From positions 548,272 through 612,271 of the forward strand of contig NZ_QLSU01000001.1 of the NCBI RefSeq assembly GCF_003268775.1: 64,000 nt of DNA, written 5' to 3'. Positions 30,430-39,844 of the stretch are shown one piece after another. Positions within the stretch are counted from its first letter, which is position 1, and the number at the start of each line of letters is the position of its first letter. A model generated the notes under the pieces. The model saw only the letters and a program-made list of their open reading frames with translations. It searched no databases and was not told the DNA's origin. Origin of the DNA: Paraburkholderia unamae (lineage in GTDB: Bacteria > Pseudomonadota > Gammaproteobacteria > Burkholderiales > Burkholderiaceae). The translations under genes were made by a program, and so were the position numbers.

Positions 30430-30598
30430 CGCCGAGCGAAGTGGTCCCCATCGAAGTGGTGCCCATTATAGGCAGCGGATAGCGAGCATCCCGCGTGCCT
30501 GGCCGGCTCGCGTGCGGACCGCAACGGCGCGCTGCGCGCCTGGCCCTGCAAACGGCCTACAATAGCGTGTTCATTCCATCTGAATCAGGAGTTTTTCC

Positions 30599-30940
30599 AT
30601 GTCTATCGTGACCACCGAATCCGGCCTCAAGTACGAAGACCTGACCGAAGGCACCGGCGCCGAAGCCAAGGCCGGCCAGACCGTCAGCGTGCACTACACC
30701 GGCTGGCTGACGGACGGCCAGAAGTTCGATTCGAGCAAGGACCGCAACGACCCGTTCGCCTTCGTGCTGGGCGGCGGCATGGTCATCAAGGGCTGGGACG
30801 AAGGCGTGCAGGGCATGAAGGTGGGCGGCGTGCGCAAGCTCACGATCCCGCCGCAACTCGGCTACGGCGTGCGCGGCGCGGGCGGCGTGATTCCGCCGAA
30901 CGCCACGCTCGTGTTCGAAGTCGAACTGCTCGACGTGTAA
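30599..30940 (+). CDS. FKBP-type peptidyl-prolyl cis-trans isomerase
   Basis: 113-residue single-domain FKBP without signal peptide, so cytoplasmic. Typical elements are present: [48 protein letters not shown] and the terminal [17 protein letters not shown]. It catalyses Xaa-Pro isomerisation and may act as a folding helper. AGGAG stands seven bases before ATG 30599, and TACAAT at 30558-30563 is a good -10 box though its -35 is poor. The likely promoter lies just outside the palindromic element at 30142-30429. Confidence 0.96.
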   Translation: MSIVTTESGLKYEDLTEGTGAEAKAGQTVSVHYTGWLTDGQKFDSSKDRNDPFAFVLGGGMVIKGWDEGVQGMKVGGVRKLTIPPQLGYGVRGAGGVIPPNATLVFEVELLDV

Positions 30941-30990
30941 GACTTAGGCGCGCTCGCCTTTTTTGCCATCGCGAACCGCACCAGGCCGTC

Positions 30991-31794
30991 ATGAATCCGC
31001 ATCACCACACGCCCGTCACCTCGCCCGGCGTCGAATTGCGCCGCTACGGCGCGATCGAGGAAACCGATCTGCACGATTTTCACCAGATCGTGCTCGGTCT
31101 CGACGGTGCCATGGAGATGACGGTGAACGGCCTGGGCGAGCGCATCGACTGCTGTTCCGCGTGGCTCATTCCGGCCGGGGCGCGGCACGACTACATGGGC
31201 ATCGGCGATAACCGCCAGCTCGTGCTCGACTTGCCCGCCGCGGCGCTCGCGGTGCCCGAGCGGCTGTTCGACAGCGCGCGCGCCGTGCGCGTCGATCCCG
31301 CGCTCACGCAACTCGTGCGCCAGATCGCCCAGCGCGCGGCCGTGGCCGCGCCGCCCCACGACCGCGCCGACCCGCGCGCGCACCGCTTCCACTGGGACGC
31401 CTCCGCGCGGCTCTGCGCGGCGGTGATCGCGCAAACCGGCATTGCCGCCGGCAGCGGATTCACGGAGGCCGCCGGCCTCGACTTCGCGCGCATCGACCGC
31501 TGGCTGCGCGCGCATCTCGCGGAACCACTGCGCATCGCCGATCTGGCCGTGCATTGCGGCTTCGGCATGCGGCGCTTTCATCAGTTGTTTATCGAAGCGT
31601 TCGGCGAAACGCCGCATCGCTATCTCCAGCGGCTGCGGCTCGACACTGCGCTCACGCTGCTCGCCGACCCGCGCGCCTCGCTCACCGACATCGCGCTCGA
31701 AGTGGGTTTCGGCGACCAGAGCGCCTTCACGCATGCGTTCACGCGCCGCTTCGGGCTCGCGCCCGGCCAGTGGCGGGCGCTGCCGTCACACTGA
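30991..31794 (+). CDS. AraC-family transcriptional regulator
   Basis: 267 residues. The N-terminal half (to about 95) is a cupin-like sensing domain (FHQIVLGLDGAMEMTV, AWLIPAGARHDYMGIG). The C-terminal half (about 170-262) carries two helix-turn-helix units: RIADLAVHCGFGMRRFHQLF and LTDIALEVGFGDQSAFTHAF, with the family-ending RRFGLAPGQWR. It follows the FKBP gene by 50 bp on the same strand. The MOSC gene is convergent, so no obvious target is adjacent. The ligand is unknown. Confidence 0.92.
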   Translation: MNPHHHTPVTSPGVELRRYGAIEETDLHDFHQIVLGLDGAMEMTVNGLGERIDCCSAWLIPAGARHDYMGIGDNRQLVLDLPAAALAVPERLFDSARAVRVDPALTQLVRQIAQRAAVAAPPHDRADPRAHRFHWDASARLCAAVIAQTGIAAGSGFTEAAGLDFARIDRWLRAHLAEPLRIADLAVHCGFGMRRFHQLFIEAFGETPHRYLQRLRLDTALTLLADPRASLTDIALEVGFGDQSAFTHAFTRRFGLAPGQWRALPSH

Positions 31795-31831
31795 GCGCCC
31801 GCGCCTCACTCGCTGAGCGCCCAGGCGCGCT

Positions 31832-32704
31832 TTACTCGAAGCGATATTCCCACTGCGCGTGCGCACCCACCGCCAGGCGTTCGCCCGCGCCCGTCACGAC
31901 CATCGCGTTCTGGCCGAACGTGAGGCCGCCGTCCACGCGCGGATCGGCGCGAAAGACCTGAAGCGTGTCGAGCGGTTCAGTGGGCCATTGCGGGTCGCGC
32001 TCGCCCGACGTCTGGTCGATCGTCGTGATCGGGCAGCGCGCGCACGGCTTCACGAAACGCAGCACGATCGCCTCGCCGCCCGTTGCGGATTCGATGGCGA
32101 GCGTGTCGATGAAATCTTCCTCGAACGCCTCGCCCACGTCGCCCACGACGATGTTCGGACGAAAGCGCGTCATCGGCACGGGCGGCGCGCCTTTCGCCGC
32201 GAGGCGCTCGTTGAGTTCCGCGAGCGACGCCTCGCTCGTCACGAGAACCGGAAAGCCGTCGGCGAATTGCGTGGGCGCGTCTTCGTCGTTCGTCCACTTC
32301 TTGCTCGCAAGGCGCGTGACGTCCTGCGCGAACCGCAGAAGGCGCACCGGCACGCCCAGCGCTTTTGTGAACCACTGGGCGGCGTGATCGCCCTCGTCCA
32401 GCGCCTCGAAGCTGTCGCTCCAGACGGTGGCCCGCACACGCGCCTCGCCGCCGCGCGGCGCGAACGGCAGATGCAGCGCCTCGCTCATGCCCTCCATCGT
32501 GAGGCGCACGCCGTCTTCGACGAACGCGGGCACGATGCGCGCCATCGCCGCGTATTCGCGCTGCGACACGAAGCGGCCGGTCTCGTCCGCCACCATCCAG
32601 TGGCGATCCCACGCGAGGCCCTTCACGTCGAGTTGAGCACGATCGAGCGCAATCGCGCCGCACGACTTCACGGGATAGACATACAAGGCACGAACGATAG
32701 CCAT
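31832..32704 (-). CDS. MOSC-domain protein (YcbX-like, without ferredoxin domain)
   Basis: 290 residues. The N-terminal MOSC beta-barrel (about 1-120) starts with IVRALYVYPVKSCGAIAL and has GLAWDRHWMV; the MOSC domain itself (about 130-285) contains FRPNIVV and the conserved Cys221 in KPCARCPITTIDQTSG, the likely molybdenum-cofactor thiolate ligand. E. coli YcbX and eukaryotic mARC, of this family, reduce N-hydroxylated compounds. E. coli YcbX has an extra ferredoxin domain, absent here, so an outside electron donor is needed. The start at 32704 was chosen because upstream in-frame sequence has no family similarity. It lies 77 bp after metZ on the same strand. Confidence 0.9.
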   Translation of the reverse strand: MAIVRALYVYPVKSCGAIALDRAQLDVKGLAWDRHWMVADETGRFVSQREYAAMARIVPAFVEDGVRLTMEGMSEALHLPFAPRGGEARVRATVWSDSFEALDEGDHAAQWFTKALGVPVRLLRFAQDVTRLASKKWTNDEDAPTQFADGFPVLVTSEASLAELNERLAAKGAPPVPMTRFRPNIVVGDVGEAFEEDFIDTLAIESATGGEAIVLRFVKPCARCPITTIDQTSGERDPQWPTEPLDTLQVFRADPRVDGGLTFGQNAMVVTGAGERLAVGAHAQWEYRFE

Positions 32705-32781
32705 GACACACTCACGCTGAAGAGAAAAAGAATCGGGCCGCGCGCCCGGCCCTCGATCATACAACCGTTGCTTCGCGCCGC

Positions 32782-33978
32782 TCACCGCCCCGCATCGAGC
32801 CCGCGCGCGAGATCGCTGCGCACGTCCTGCGCGTTTTCGAGGCCGACGGCGAGGCGAATCAGCCCTTCGGTAATGCCGGCGGCCGCGCGCGCCTCGGGCG
32901 TGACGCGGCCATGCGTGGTCGTGGCCGGATGCGTGATGGTCGTGCGCGTGTCGCCCAGATTGCCCGTGATCGAGCAGATCTTCGTGCCGTCGATCACGCG
33001 CCAGGCGTTGGCGCGCTGCTGTTCGGGCGTCTCGCCCTTCACTTCGAACGAAACGATCGCACCGCCCTTCTTCTGCTGACGCATCGCCAGCGCATGCTGA
33101 GGATGCGATTCGAGGCCCGGATAAAAGACGCGCTTCACGGCCGGATGCGTTTCGAGCCAGCGCGCGATGTCGAGCGCATTGTCCGACTGCTTTTCGACGC
33201 GCAGCGACAGCGTTTCCATGCCCTTGAGCAGCACCCACGCGTTGAACGCGGAGAGCGTCGGGCCCGCGCTGCGCACGAACGGGAACACCTTCTCCATGAT
33301 GAACGACTTCGAGCCGACCAGCGCGCCGCCCAGCACGCGGCCCTGGCCGTCCAGGAACTTGGTGGCCGAATGCATCACCACGTCCGCGCCGAATTTGAGC
33401 GGCTGTTGCAGCGCCGGGCTGCAAAAACAGTTGTCGACGACGAACAGCGCGCCGGCCGCTTTGGCGATCTTGCTGACCGCTTCGATATCCGCGACTTCAG
33501 TGAGCGGGTTCGACGGCGTTTCGAGGAAAAACAGCTTCGTTTCAGGGCGCACGGCCTGCTGCCACGCATCGAGATCGTGCGGATCGACGAAAGTCGTCGT
33601 GATGCCGAAGCGCGGGAAAATCTGCGAGAACATGCCGAGCGTGGAGCCGAACAGACTGCGCGAACTGACGATGTGGTCGCCCTGCTGCAACGCCGCCATC
33701 ACCACCGACATGATCGCGGCCATGCCCGACGCCGTGGCCATGCAGGCTTCACCGCCCTCGAGCGCGGCGAGGCGATCCTGGAACATGGTGACGGTGGGAT
33801 TGGTGAAACGCGCGTACGTATAGCCGGTTTCGGAGTTCGCGAAGCGCTCGGCGGCTTCGGCGGCGCTGTTGAAGCAGAAGCTCGACGTGAGATAGAGGGC
33901 TTCCGAATGCTCGTTGAACTGGCTGCGCAGCGTGCCCGAGCGCACCGCCAGCGTGTCGAAGTTGAAGGTGTCGTCCAT
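32782..33978 (-). CDS. metZ: O-succinylhomoserine sulfhydrylase MetZ
   Basis: 398 residues from ATG 33978 (MDDTFNFDTLAVR), which has GGAG nine bases upstream; an in-frame Met at 34005 gives nine more residues of doubtful value. A Cys/Met metabolism PLP enzyme: SATKFLDGQGRVLGG holds the PLP-binding Lys207, and YTYARFTNPTVTMFQDRLAALEG is typical. It converts O-succinylhomoserine and sulfide to homocysteine, for methionine. The downstream position after purF matches the conserved cvpA-purF-metZ order in pseudomonads and Burkholderia, which supports MetZ rather than MetB or MetY. A strong terminator lies between purF and this gene. Confidence 0.93.
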   Translation of the reverse strand: MDDTFNFDTLAVRSGTLRSQFNEHSEALYLTSSFCFNSAAEAAERFANSETGYTYARFTNPTVTMFQDRLAALEGGEACMATASGMAAIMSVVMAALQQGDHIVSSRSLFGSTLGMFSQIFPRFGITTTFVDPHDLDAWQQAVRPETKLFFLETPSNPLTEVADIEAVSKIAKAAGALFVVDNCFCSPALQQPLKFGADVVMHSATKFLDGQGRVLGGALVGSKSFIMEKVFPFVRSAGPTLSAFNAWVLLKGMETLSLRVEKQSDNALDIARWLETHPAVKRVFYPGLESHPQHALAMRQQKKGGAIVSFEVKGETPEQQRANAWRVIDGTKICSITGNLGDTRTTITHPATTTHGRVTPEARAAAGITEGLIRLAVGLENAQDVRSDLARGLDAGR

Positions 33979-34033
33979 GTTGGTGTTCTCCGTGTCCTGA
34001 ACCATCAGGCTTCAATCCTGCCCCAGCAGGCGC

Positions 34034-34071
34034 AAAAAAGCCCGCTTTTGCGCTGGCAGAAAGCGGGCTTT
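34034..34071 (-). terminator. Intrinsic terminator after purF, before metZ
   Basis: AAAGCCCGCTTT and AAAGCGGGCTTT (34037-34048, 34060-34071) form a perfect 12-bp stem with an 11-base loop; on the minus strand the T-run (34034-34039) merges with the 3' arm. It starts 48 bp after the purF stop and ends 56 bp before the metZ start, so it must attenuate or stop read-through from purF into metZ. Confidence 0.85.
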
Positions 34072-34118
34072 CGGGATCGGCCAGAACGCGAGCGTCGCGC
34101 TCGCGTTGGCCGGGGGGA

Positions 34119-35663
34119 TCACTCTACCGACAGTTGCAGGTGCAGCTGCGAGCGGGCGCCGCCGTCCTGCGCGTCGCTCGCCGCATCGCGATCCGACTGC
34201 GATTGCGGTGCGAGACGGGCTGCCTCGATGTTGTCGAGGTAGGTGCTCGTGATGTCGCCGGTGATGTAGTCGCCGTCGAAGCACGAAGCTTCGAAGTCGC
34301 CCAATTCCGGGTTGATGTCACGCACGGCCTTCTTGAGCGACTCCACGTCCTGGTACACGAGGTAATCCGCGCCGATGATGCGCGCCACTTCTTCATCCGT
34401 GCGGCCATGCGCGACGAGCTCGCCGCGCGTGGGCATGTCGATGCCGTAGACGTTCGGGTACTTCACGGGCGGCGCCGCCGAAGCGAAGATCACCTTGGTC
34501 GCGCCCGCGTCGCGCGCCATCTGCACGATTTCCTGCGAGGTGGTGCCGCGCACGATCGAGTCGTCGATGATCAGCACGTTCTTGCCCTTGAACTCGATGC
34601 CCATGGCATTGAGCTTCTGGCGCACCGACTTCTTGCGCATGGCCTGGCCGGGCATGATGAAGGTGCGGCCAACGTAGCGGTTCTTGAAAAAGCCTTCGCG
34701 GTATTCCACGCCGAGCTTGTTCGCGACCTGCATGGCCGCGGGGCGCGACGAATCGGGAATCGGCATGACCACGTCGATCTTCACGTCGGGCAGCTCGCGC
34801 TTGATCTTCTCGGCGAGATAGTCGCCCATGCGCAGACGCGCGTTGTACACGGGCACGCCGTCGAGCACCGAGTCCGGACGCGCGAGATACACGAGTTCGA
34901 AGATGCAGGGGTTGAGCGTCGGCGCCGTGGCGCACTGCTGCGAGTGGAAGTTGCCGTCGAAGTCGATGAACACCGCTTCGCCCGGACGCACGTCGCGCAC
35001 GAACTCGAAGCCGATGCCTTCGAGCGCCACCGATTCCGATGCGAGCATCCACTCGGTGCCTTCCGGCGTTTCCATCTTGCCGATGCACAGCGGGCGAATG
35101 CCGAACGGGTCGCGGAACGCGAGCAGGCCGTGGCCGGCAATCAGCGAGACGATCGCGTACGAGCCGCGCAGACGGCGGTGCACGCCCGAAACCGCCTTGA
35201 AGAGCGTCGCCGGATCGAGTTCGAGGCCCGAGGTGGCGAGCTGCACTTCGTGCGCGAGCACGTTGAGCAGCACTTCGGTGTCGGAGTTGGTGTTCACGTG
35301 GCGGCGGTCCACACGGAACATCTCTTCCTTCAACTGTTGCCAGTTGGTGAGATTACCGTTGTGAGCGAGCACGATGCCGAACGGCGCGTTCACGTAGAAC
35401 GGCTGGGCCTCTTCTTCGCTCGACGCCGAACCGGCCGTCGGGTAGCGCACCTGGCCGATGCCGCTGGTGCCTGGCAGGCTCCGCATGTTGCGCGTGCGGA
35501 ACACGTCGCGCACCATGCCGTTGGCCTTGTGCATGTGGAACGTGCTGCCGTTCGCGGTGGCAATGCCGGCCGCGTCCTGACCGCGGTGCTGGAGCAGCAG
35601 CAGCGCGTCATAGAGGAGCTGGTTGACGGGAGAGCGGGAAACTACGCCTACGATGCCGCACAT
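34119..35663 (-). CDS. purF: Amidophosphoribosyltransferase PurF
   Basis: 514 residues. It begins MCGIVGVV, exposing the catalytic Cys of the N-terminal class-II glutamine amidotransferase domain (about 2-240; VRYPTAGSAS, HNGNLTN). The C-terminal phosphoribosyltransferase domain holds the PRPP loop VLIIDDSIVRGTTS. It makes 5-phosphoribosylamine, the first committed step of purine synthesis. It lies 133 bp after cvpA, as in many proteobacteria. No PurR box was identified. The C-terminal 20 residues are variable. Confidence 0.97.
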   Translation of the reverse strand: MCGIVGVVSRSPVNQLLYDALLLLQHRGQDAAGIATANGSTFHMHKANGMVRDVFRTRNMRSLPGTSGIGQVRYPTAGSASSEEEAQPFYVNAPFGIVLAHNGNLTNWQQLKEEMFRVDRRHVNTNSDTEVLLNVLAHEVQLATSGLELDPATLFKAVSGVHRRLRGSYAIVSLIAGHGLLAFRDPFGIRPLCIGKMETPEGTEWMLASESVALEGIGFEFVRDVRPGEAVFIDFDGNFHSQQCATAPTLNPCIFELVYLARPDSVLDGVPVYNARLRMGDYLAEKIKRELPDVKIDVVMPIPDSSRPAAMQVANKLGVEYREGFFKNRYVGRTFIMPGQAMRKKSVRQKLNAMGIEFKGKNVLIIDDSIVRGTTSQEIVQMARDAGATKVIFASAAPPVKYPNVYGIDMPTRGELVAHGRTDEEVARIIGADYLVYQDVESLKKAVRDINPELGDFEASCFDGDYITGDITSTYLDNIEAARLAPQSQSDRDAASDAQDGGARSQLHLQLSVE

Positions 35664-35796
35664 GGCAGGTCCTTCAAAAAAGCGAAATCGGTAGCGGGCC
35701 GGTCGGGTGGTCTCGGTCGATCAACGCCGGTCGAGCTCCGCAAATGGGCAGTGGTGCCGGAAAACTCAAGTCCTCGTTTCGCCAATCAGTTTCTGA

Positions 35797-36291
35797 TCAG
35801 ACGTGAACGTAGGTCGCGAGCGCCTCGGGCAACAGCGGTTTCAGTTCGAGCACGCCCTGCACGGCATAGGGCCGCAGCAGCGCATGGCGCCAGAAGTCCT
35901 GCTGGGGCAGCTCGGTCAGCCCGCCGAGGACGACGAGGATCAGCACCAGCACGACGCCTCGCACGAGGCCGAACATCATCCCGAGCGAACGGTCCACGCC
36001 GGACAATCCGCTCACCTGCACCAGACGGCCGATCAGTGCGTTGCCCACGCCGGCCACGAGCACCACGGCAATGACGATCAGCGCAAAGGCGATCAGCCAC
36101 TGGGTGAGCGCCCCGCCCGGCCAGTTCGCCGGAATCCAGGGCACCACGCGGTCCACGTAGCGGCAGGCCACGAGCAACGCCGCGATCCAGCCAATCAATC
36201 CAAAAATCTCGCCGATGAAGCCCCGCCATGCGCCGCGCAGCGCCGACAGGCCGATCACCGCCATTACAGCGTAGTCGAATGCGGTCAACAT
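35797..36291 (-). CDS. cvpA: CvpA family membrane protein
   Basis: 164 residues with four predicted membrane segments (about 3-20, 28-45, 65-87 and 103-125) and typical FDYAVMAVIGLSALRGAWRGF at the N-terminus. CvpA was named for colicin V production in E. coli and has been linked to envelope homeostasis; its molecular role is not established. It begins 7 bp after the SPOR gene stop and lies upstream of purF, the conserved arrangement. Confidence 0.94.
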   Translation of the reverse strand: MLTAFDYAVMAVIGLSALRGAWRGFIGEIFGLIGWIAALLVACRYVDRVVPWIPANWPGGALTQWLIAFALIVIAVVLVAGVGNALIGRLVQVSGLSGVDRSLGMMFGLVRGVVLVLILVVLGGLTELPQQDFWRHALLRPYAVQGVLELKPLLPEALATYVHV

Positions 36292-36298
36292 GCGCGGG

Positions 36299-37246
36299 TT
36301 ATTCCGCGCCGCCGTTCGTGCCCGCCATCAGACCCGCGCCGCGCACCTTGGCGATCGCCGCCGTAGCCGAGGCGCGGTCCGGGAACGGCCCCGCGCGCAG
36401 CAGCGTGCGCGTGGTGCCGTCGGCTTCCTTACGCTGTTCGGTATATGCGGGTACACCCGCAGCTTTCAACTTCGTGACCCAATTGTTTGCCGTCGTGCCG
36501 TTCGAAAACGCGCCGAGCTGCACCGCGAAACGCGCGCCCGGTGGCGCGGCCGGCGCGGCGGAGTCGGCGGCGGCGGTGTTCGTCGCGCCCGCAGTGTTCG
36601 CGCTGTCTGCGCTGTCGCTGTCGGCCGCCGCGCTCTCCTGCGACTTGCCGCGCGAAGCGACGGCCGTGCTGGCCGAAGCCGACGGCTTCGCGGCATGCGC
36701 GGGGGTTGGCGTCTGGGCGTTTTGCGTGGGTTGGGCCGCAGCGGCTGCGGCTTGCGCGGGCTTTTTCGCGGACGTGGCCGGCGCTTTATCCGAGCTTTGG
36801 GCGTTCTGCGTGGTCGCGGCGCCCGAGGCGGCCGCGAGACCCGACGCGCCAGGCGTGGCCTCGGCCGCCGGATTGTCGGGCGCAACACCGGCTTGCGTGT
36901 CTTCGGCGTCGTGCTGGCGCGCGGCGGCCTTGTCGGCCGGGCGGCTGGGGATGTCGATGGCGATGTCGTCGGTGACCGGCTTCGGGTGCGAGTCGAGCAC
37001 CATCGGCAGGATCACGATGGCCGCGAGCACCAGTGCGATCGCGCCGACGAGACGGCGGCGAGCGCGTTGCTTTTCGGGGAGCGTGGGGTCGAGCAGCATC
37101 GCCTCGGCGTCGCCGGACCGGTCCGGCCGGCGGCTGCGCCGCTCCACGCGCGTGCTCTGATTGCTCCGGCGGCTGGAGCCGGCCTCGGCGCCGCGCCGGC
37201 GGGGCGCGTCAGCTTCATCTTTCTTGCCGAACGAGAAAATTCCCAT
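36299..37246 (-). CDS. dedD: SPOR-domain protein (DedD-like)
   Basis: 315 residues. A basic cytoplasmic N-terminus of about 65 residues is followed by one membrane helix (about 66-84, LVGAIALVLAAIVILPMVL), a long Ala/Pro/Gln-rich periplasmic linker, and a C-terminal SPOR domain (about 233-310; FAVQLGAFSNGTTANNWVTK). SPOR domains bind denuded septal peptidoglycan. The folC-dedD-cvpA-purF order identifies it as DedD, a nonessential division protein, rather than FtsN. It lies 62 bp after folC. Confidence 0.92.
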   Translation of the reverse strand: MGIFSFGKKDEADAPRRRGAEAGSSRRSNQSTRVERRSRRPDRSGDAEAMLLDPTLPEKQRARRRLVGAIALVLAAIVILPMVLDSHPKPVTDDIAIDIPSRPADKAAARQHDAEDTQAGVAPDNPAAEATPGASGLAAASGAATTQNAQSSDKAPATSAKKPAQAAAAAAQPTQNAQTPTPAHAAKPSASASTAVASRGKSQESAAADSDSADSANTAGATNTAAADSAAPAAPPGARFAVQLGAFSNGTTANNWVTKLKAAGVPAYTEQRKEADGTTRTLLRAGPFPDRASATAAIAKVRGAGLMAGTNGGAE

Positions 37247-37308
37247 GTATGGCTTGCTGTTGGCCTACCTGGCCTGTCTTGCGTGGGCGGCGTGCGGGTG
37301 CCGGGCGG

Positions 37309-38619
37309 TCAGTGCTGCTGTGACTTTCGCCAGGCCATGACCCCGGCAACCGTCAGGAAACTTCCGAAAACAAGAATTCTATCATTTTCAGTAGCCCGTT
37401 TTAGCGCATCTTGAAAAGCGGCGGCCGGGCTTTCATGGTGCGTCACGCTGCTGTCGGGGCCGTCCGTCACGCCCGCTTCGCGCAGCGCCTCTTCGAGCTG
37501 ACCGGCCGTGGCCGCGCGCGGCAGCGGCAGGTCGGTCACGCACCAGTGGTCCACTTCGCCCTTCAGATGCTCGATCACGCCCGCGATGTCCTTGTCGCGC
37601 ATCGCGCCGAACACCGCGTAGGTGTACGGGAAATAGCCCATGCTGCCGAGGTTTTGCGCCAGCACGGCCGACGCGTGCGGGTTGTGGCCGACGTCGAGAA
37701 TGATCGAGGGCTTGCCCGGCAGCACCTGGAAGCGGCCCGGCAGTTCGACATTGGCGAGACCCAGGCGAATGTCCTGCGCGGAAACCGGCAGGCGGTCGCG
37801 CAACGCCTCCAGGCCCGCGAGCGCGGCCGAGGTGTTGATGAGCTGGTTCGCGCCGCGCAGCGCCGGATAAGCGAGCGCCGAACGCCGCATCGTGGGACCC
37901 ACGTAGCTCCATTGCTGGCGCTCGCTGCCCGGCTGGCCTTCATAGCGGAATTCGCGGCCGAACAGCCACAGTTCCGCGCCGATCGCCTCCGCATGGTCGA
38001 TGAGCGACTGCGGCGCCATCGGGTCGGCGCAAATGGCGGGCTTGCCCGCGCGGAAGATGCCGGCCTTTTCGAAGCCGATCTGCTCGCGCGTGTTGCCGAG
38101 ATATTCCGTGTGGTCGAGGTCGATGCTCGTAATGATCGCGCAGTCGGTGTCGAGCACGTTCACGGCGTCCAGACGCCCGCCGAGGCCCACTTCGAAGATC
38201 ACCGCGTCGAGCCCGCGCGAAGCGAACAGATGCATGATCGCGAGCGTCGTGAACTCGAAATACGTGAGCGAAACGGGCTTGGCGAGCGAATTGCGCGCGG
38301 CTTCCACGGCCTCGAAGTGCTGGAGCAGCTCGGCGTCGCTCGCCTGCTCGCCGTCAATGCGCGCGCGCTCGTTGAACGCGAGCAGGTGCGGCGAGGTGTG
38401 GCAGCCCACGTGATAGCCGGCCTTGAGCAGGATCGTTTCGAGGATCGCGCAGGTCGAGCCCTTCCCGTTCGTGCCGCCGACCGTGAAGATCGGGCACGCG
38501 AACTGGAGGTCCAGCGCCTCCTTCACCTGGCGGATACGGTCGAGACCCATGTCGATGCCGACCGGATGCGCGGTTTCGAGATGCGTGAGCCACGCGTCGA
38601 GGGTGGGAAAGGTACTCAT
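37309..38619 (-). CDS. folC: Bifunctional folylpolyglutamate synthase/dihydrofolate synthase FolC
   Basis: 436 residues, Mur-ligase fold. The P-loop is FTVGGTNGKGSTCA; other family blocks are GLGGRLDAVN, DHTEYLGNTREQIG and LDVGHNPHA. It adds glutamate to dihydropteroate and to tetrahydrofolate, completing folate synthesis and retention. It follows accD by 196 bp, where a hairpin lies (38724-38757). Gene order accD-folC-dedD is widely conserved, so at least partial cotranscription is expected. Confidence 0.96.
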   Translation of the reverse strand: MSTFPTLDAWLTHLETAHPVGIDMGLDRIRQVKEALDLQFACPIFTVGGTNGKGSTCAILETILLKAGYHVGCHTSPHLLAFNERARIDGEQASDAELLQHFEAVEAARNSLAKPVSLTYFEFTTLAIMHLFASRGLDAVIFEVGLGGRLDAVNVLDTDCAIITSIDLDHTEYLGNTREQIGFEKAGIFRAGKPAICADPMAPQSLIDHAEAIGAELWLFGREFRYEGQPGSERQQWSYVGPTMRRSALAYPALRGANQLINTSAALAGLEALRDRLPVSAQDIRLGLANVELPGRFQVLPGKPSIILDVGHNPHASAVLAQNLGSMGYFPYTYAVFGAMRDKDIAGVIEHLKGEVDHWCVTDLPLPRAATAGQLEEALREAGVTDGPDSSVTHHESPAAAFQDALKRATENDRILVFGSFLTVAGVMAWRKSQQH

Positions 38620-38723
38620 CGGGATAGTTCGCCAGGTGCTGCGCGTGAGACGCCCGCAAGGGGCGGCGGGTTCACGCGAATGATCCGCTTCGCTTCAAAA
38701 GAACGGCATTATCGCGGAAATGA

Positions 38724-38757
38724 CAACGCGCCGCTTGCTTTCGCTCGCGGCGCGTTG
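38724..38757 (-). terminator. Hairpin between accD and folC
   Basis: CAACGCGCCGC (38724-38734) pairs perfectly over 11 bp with GCGGCGCGTTG (38747-38757), loop 12 bases, 59 bp after the accD stop. On the minus strand it is followed by TCATTTCC, not a T-run, so it could be a weak terminator or RNA-stabilising stem within the operon. Confidence 0.4.
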
Positions 38758-38815
38758 GGTAAAACGATGCGCAGCGCGGTCACACAGGGCCACGAAGCGC
38801 TTCGGACCGGCGGCC

Positions 38816-39688
38816 TCAGGCCACCGCGTCGGCGGGCTGGCGTTGCAGCAGGGCCAGCATTTGCGCGATTTCGTCGCGCAGCTTGCGGCGGTCGAGAATC
38901 ATGTCGATCGCGCCCTTTTGCAGCAGGAATTCGGCGCGCTGGAAGCCTTCCGGCAGCTTTTCGCGCACGGTCTGTTCAATCACGCGCGGGCCCGCGAAGC
39001 CGATCAACGCCTTCGGCTCGGCGATCACCACGTCGCCAAGGAACGCGAAGCTCGCCGACACGCCGCCCATGGTCGGGTCGGTCAGCACGGAGATGAACGG
39101 GAGCTTGGCCTCGGCCAGCTTGGTGAGCATGGCCGTGGTCTTGGCCATCTGCATGAGCGAAAGCAGGCTTTCCTGCATACGCGCGCCGCCCGAAGCGGTG
39201 AAGCAGATGAACGGCACTTGCTGCTCCAGCGCGTTCTGCGCGCCGCGCGCGAAGCGCTCGCCCACCACCGAGCCCATCGAGCCGCCCATGAACGAGAACT
39301 CGAAGCAGGCCACCACCACGGGCAGCGTGCGGATCGCGCCGCCCATCACCACCATGGCGTCGGTTTCGCCGGTTTCTTCCATCGCCTCTTTCAGGCGGTC
39401 CGGGTACTTGCGGCTGTCCTTGAACTTGAGCGCGTCGACCGGAATGATTTCCTGGCCGATCTCATAGCGGCCTTCCGGGTCGAGCAGGCCGTCCAGACGT
39501 TCGCGCGCGCCAATGCGCATGTGGTGATCGCACTTCGGGCAGACGTGCAGATTCGCCTCTACGTCGTTGCGGTACAGCACCGCTTCGCACGACGGGCACT
39601 TGATCCACAACCCTTCCGGAATGCTCTTGCGGCTTTTCGGATCGGTTTGCTTGATCTTGGGCGGCAGCAGTTTGTCGAGCCAGCTCAT
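38816..39688 (-). CDS. accD: Acetyl-CoA carboxylase carboxyltransferase subunit beta
   Basis: 290 residues. The N-terminal zinc ribbon has Cys31, Cys34, Cys50 and Cys53 (CPSC, CPKC). The carboxyltransferase domain of the crotonase fold follows, with [17 protein letters not shown] and [11 protein letters not shown]. With AccA it transfers carbon dioxide from biotin to acetyl-CoA, the first step of fatty acid synthesis. GGAAGGAA lies upstream of ATG 39688. It follows trpA by 156 bp, as in other proteobacteria. Confidence 0.97.
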   Translation of the reverse strand: MSWLDKLLPPKIKQTDPKSRKSIPEGLWIKCPSCEAVLYRNDVEANLHVCPKCDHHMRIGARERLDGLLDPEGRYEIGQEIIPVDALKFKDSRKYPDRLKEAMEETGETDAMVVMGGAIRTLPVVVACFEFSFMGGSMGSVVGERFARGAQNALEQQVPFICFTASGGARMQESLLSLMQMAKTTAMLTKLAEAKLPFISVLTDPTMGGVSASFAFLGDVVIAEPKALIGFAGPRVIEQTVREKLPEGFQRAEFLLQKGAIDMILDRRKLRDEIAQMLALLQRQPADAVA

Positions 39689-39844
39689 TGATATTCCTTC
39701 CTTGACCTTCGTGATGCGCGGGCGCGGCGGATCGATCTATGCACCCGATCGGTCATTCCGACCGGGTTCCGACCCCGACCGCGCATGGCGAAAAGTGGAT
39801 TTTACAGCAGTCGCAAAACTAGCCAACCAGACCAGCCAACTGCG

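Noticed and set aside
30140..30482. Open frames of about 105 codons on both strands in the palindromic element
   Set aside because: They follow the symmetry of the inverted repeats and have no start signals or family features.
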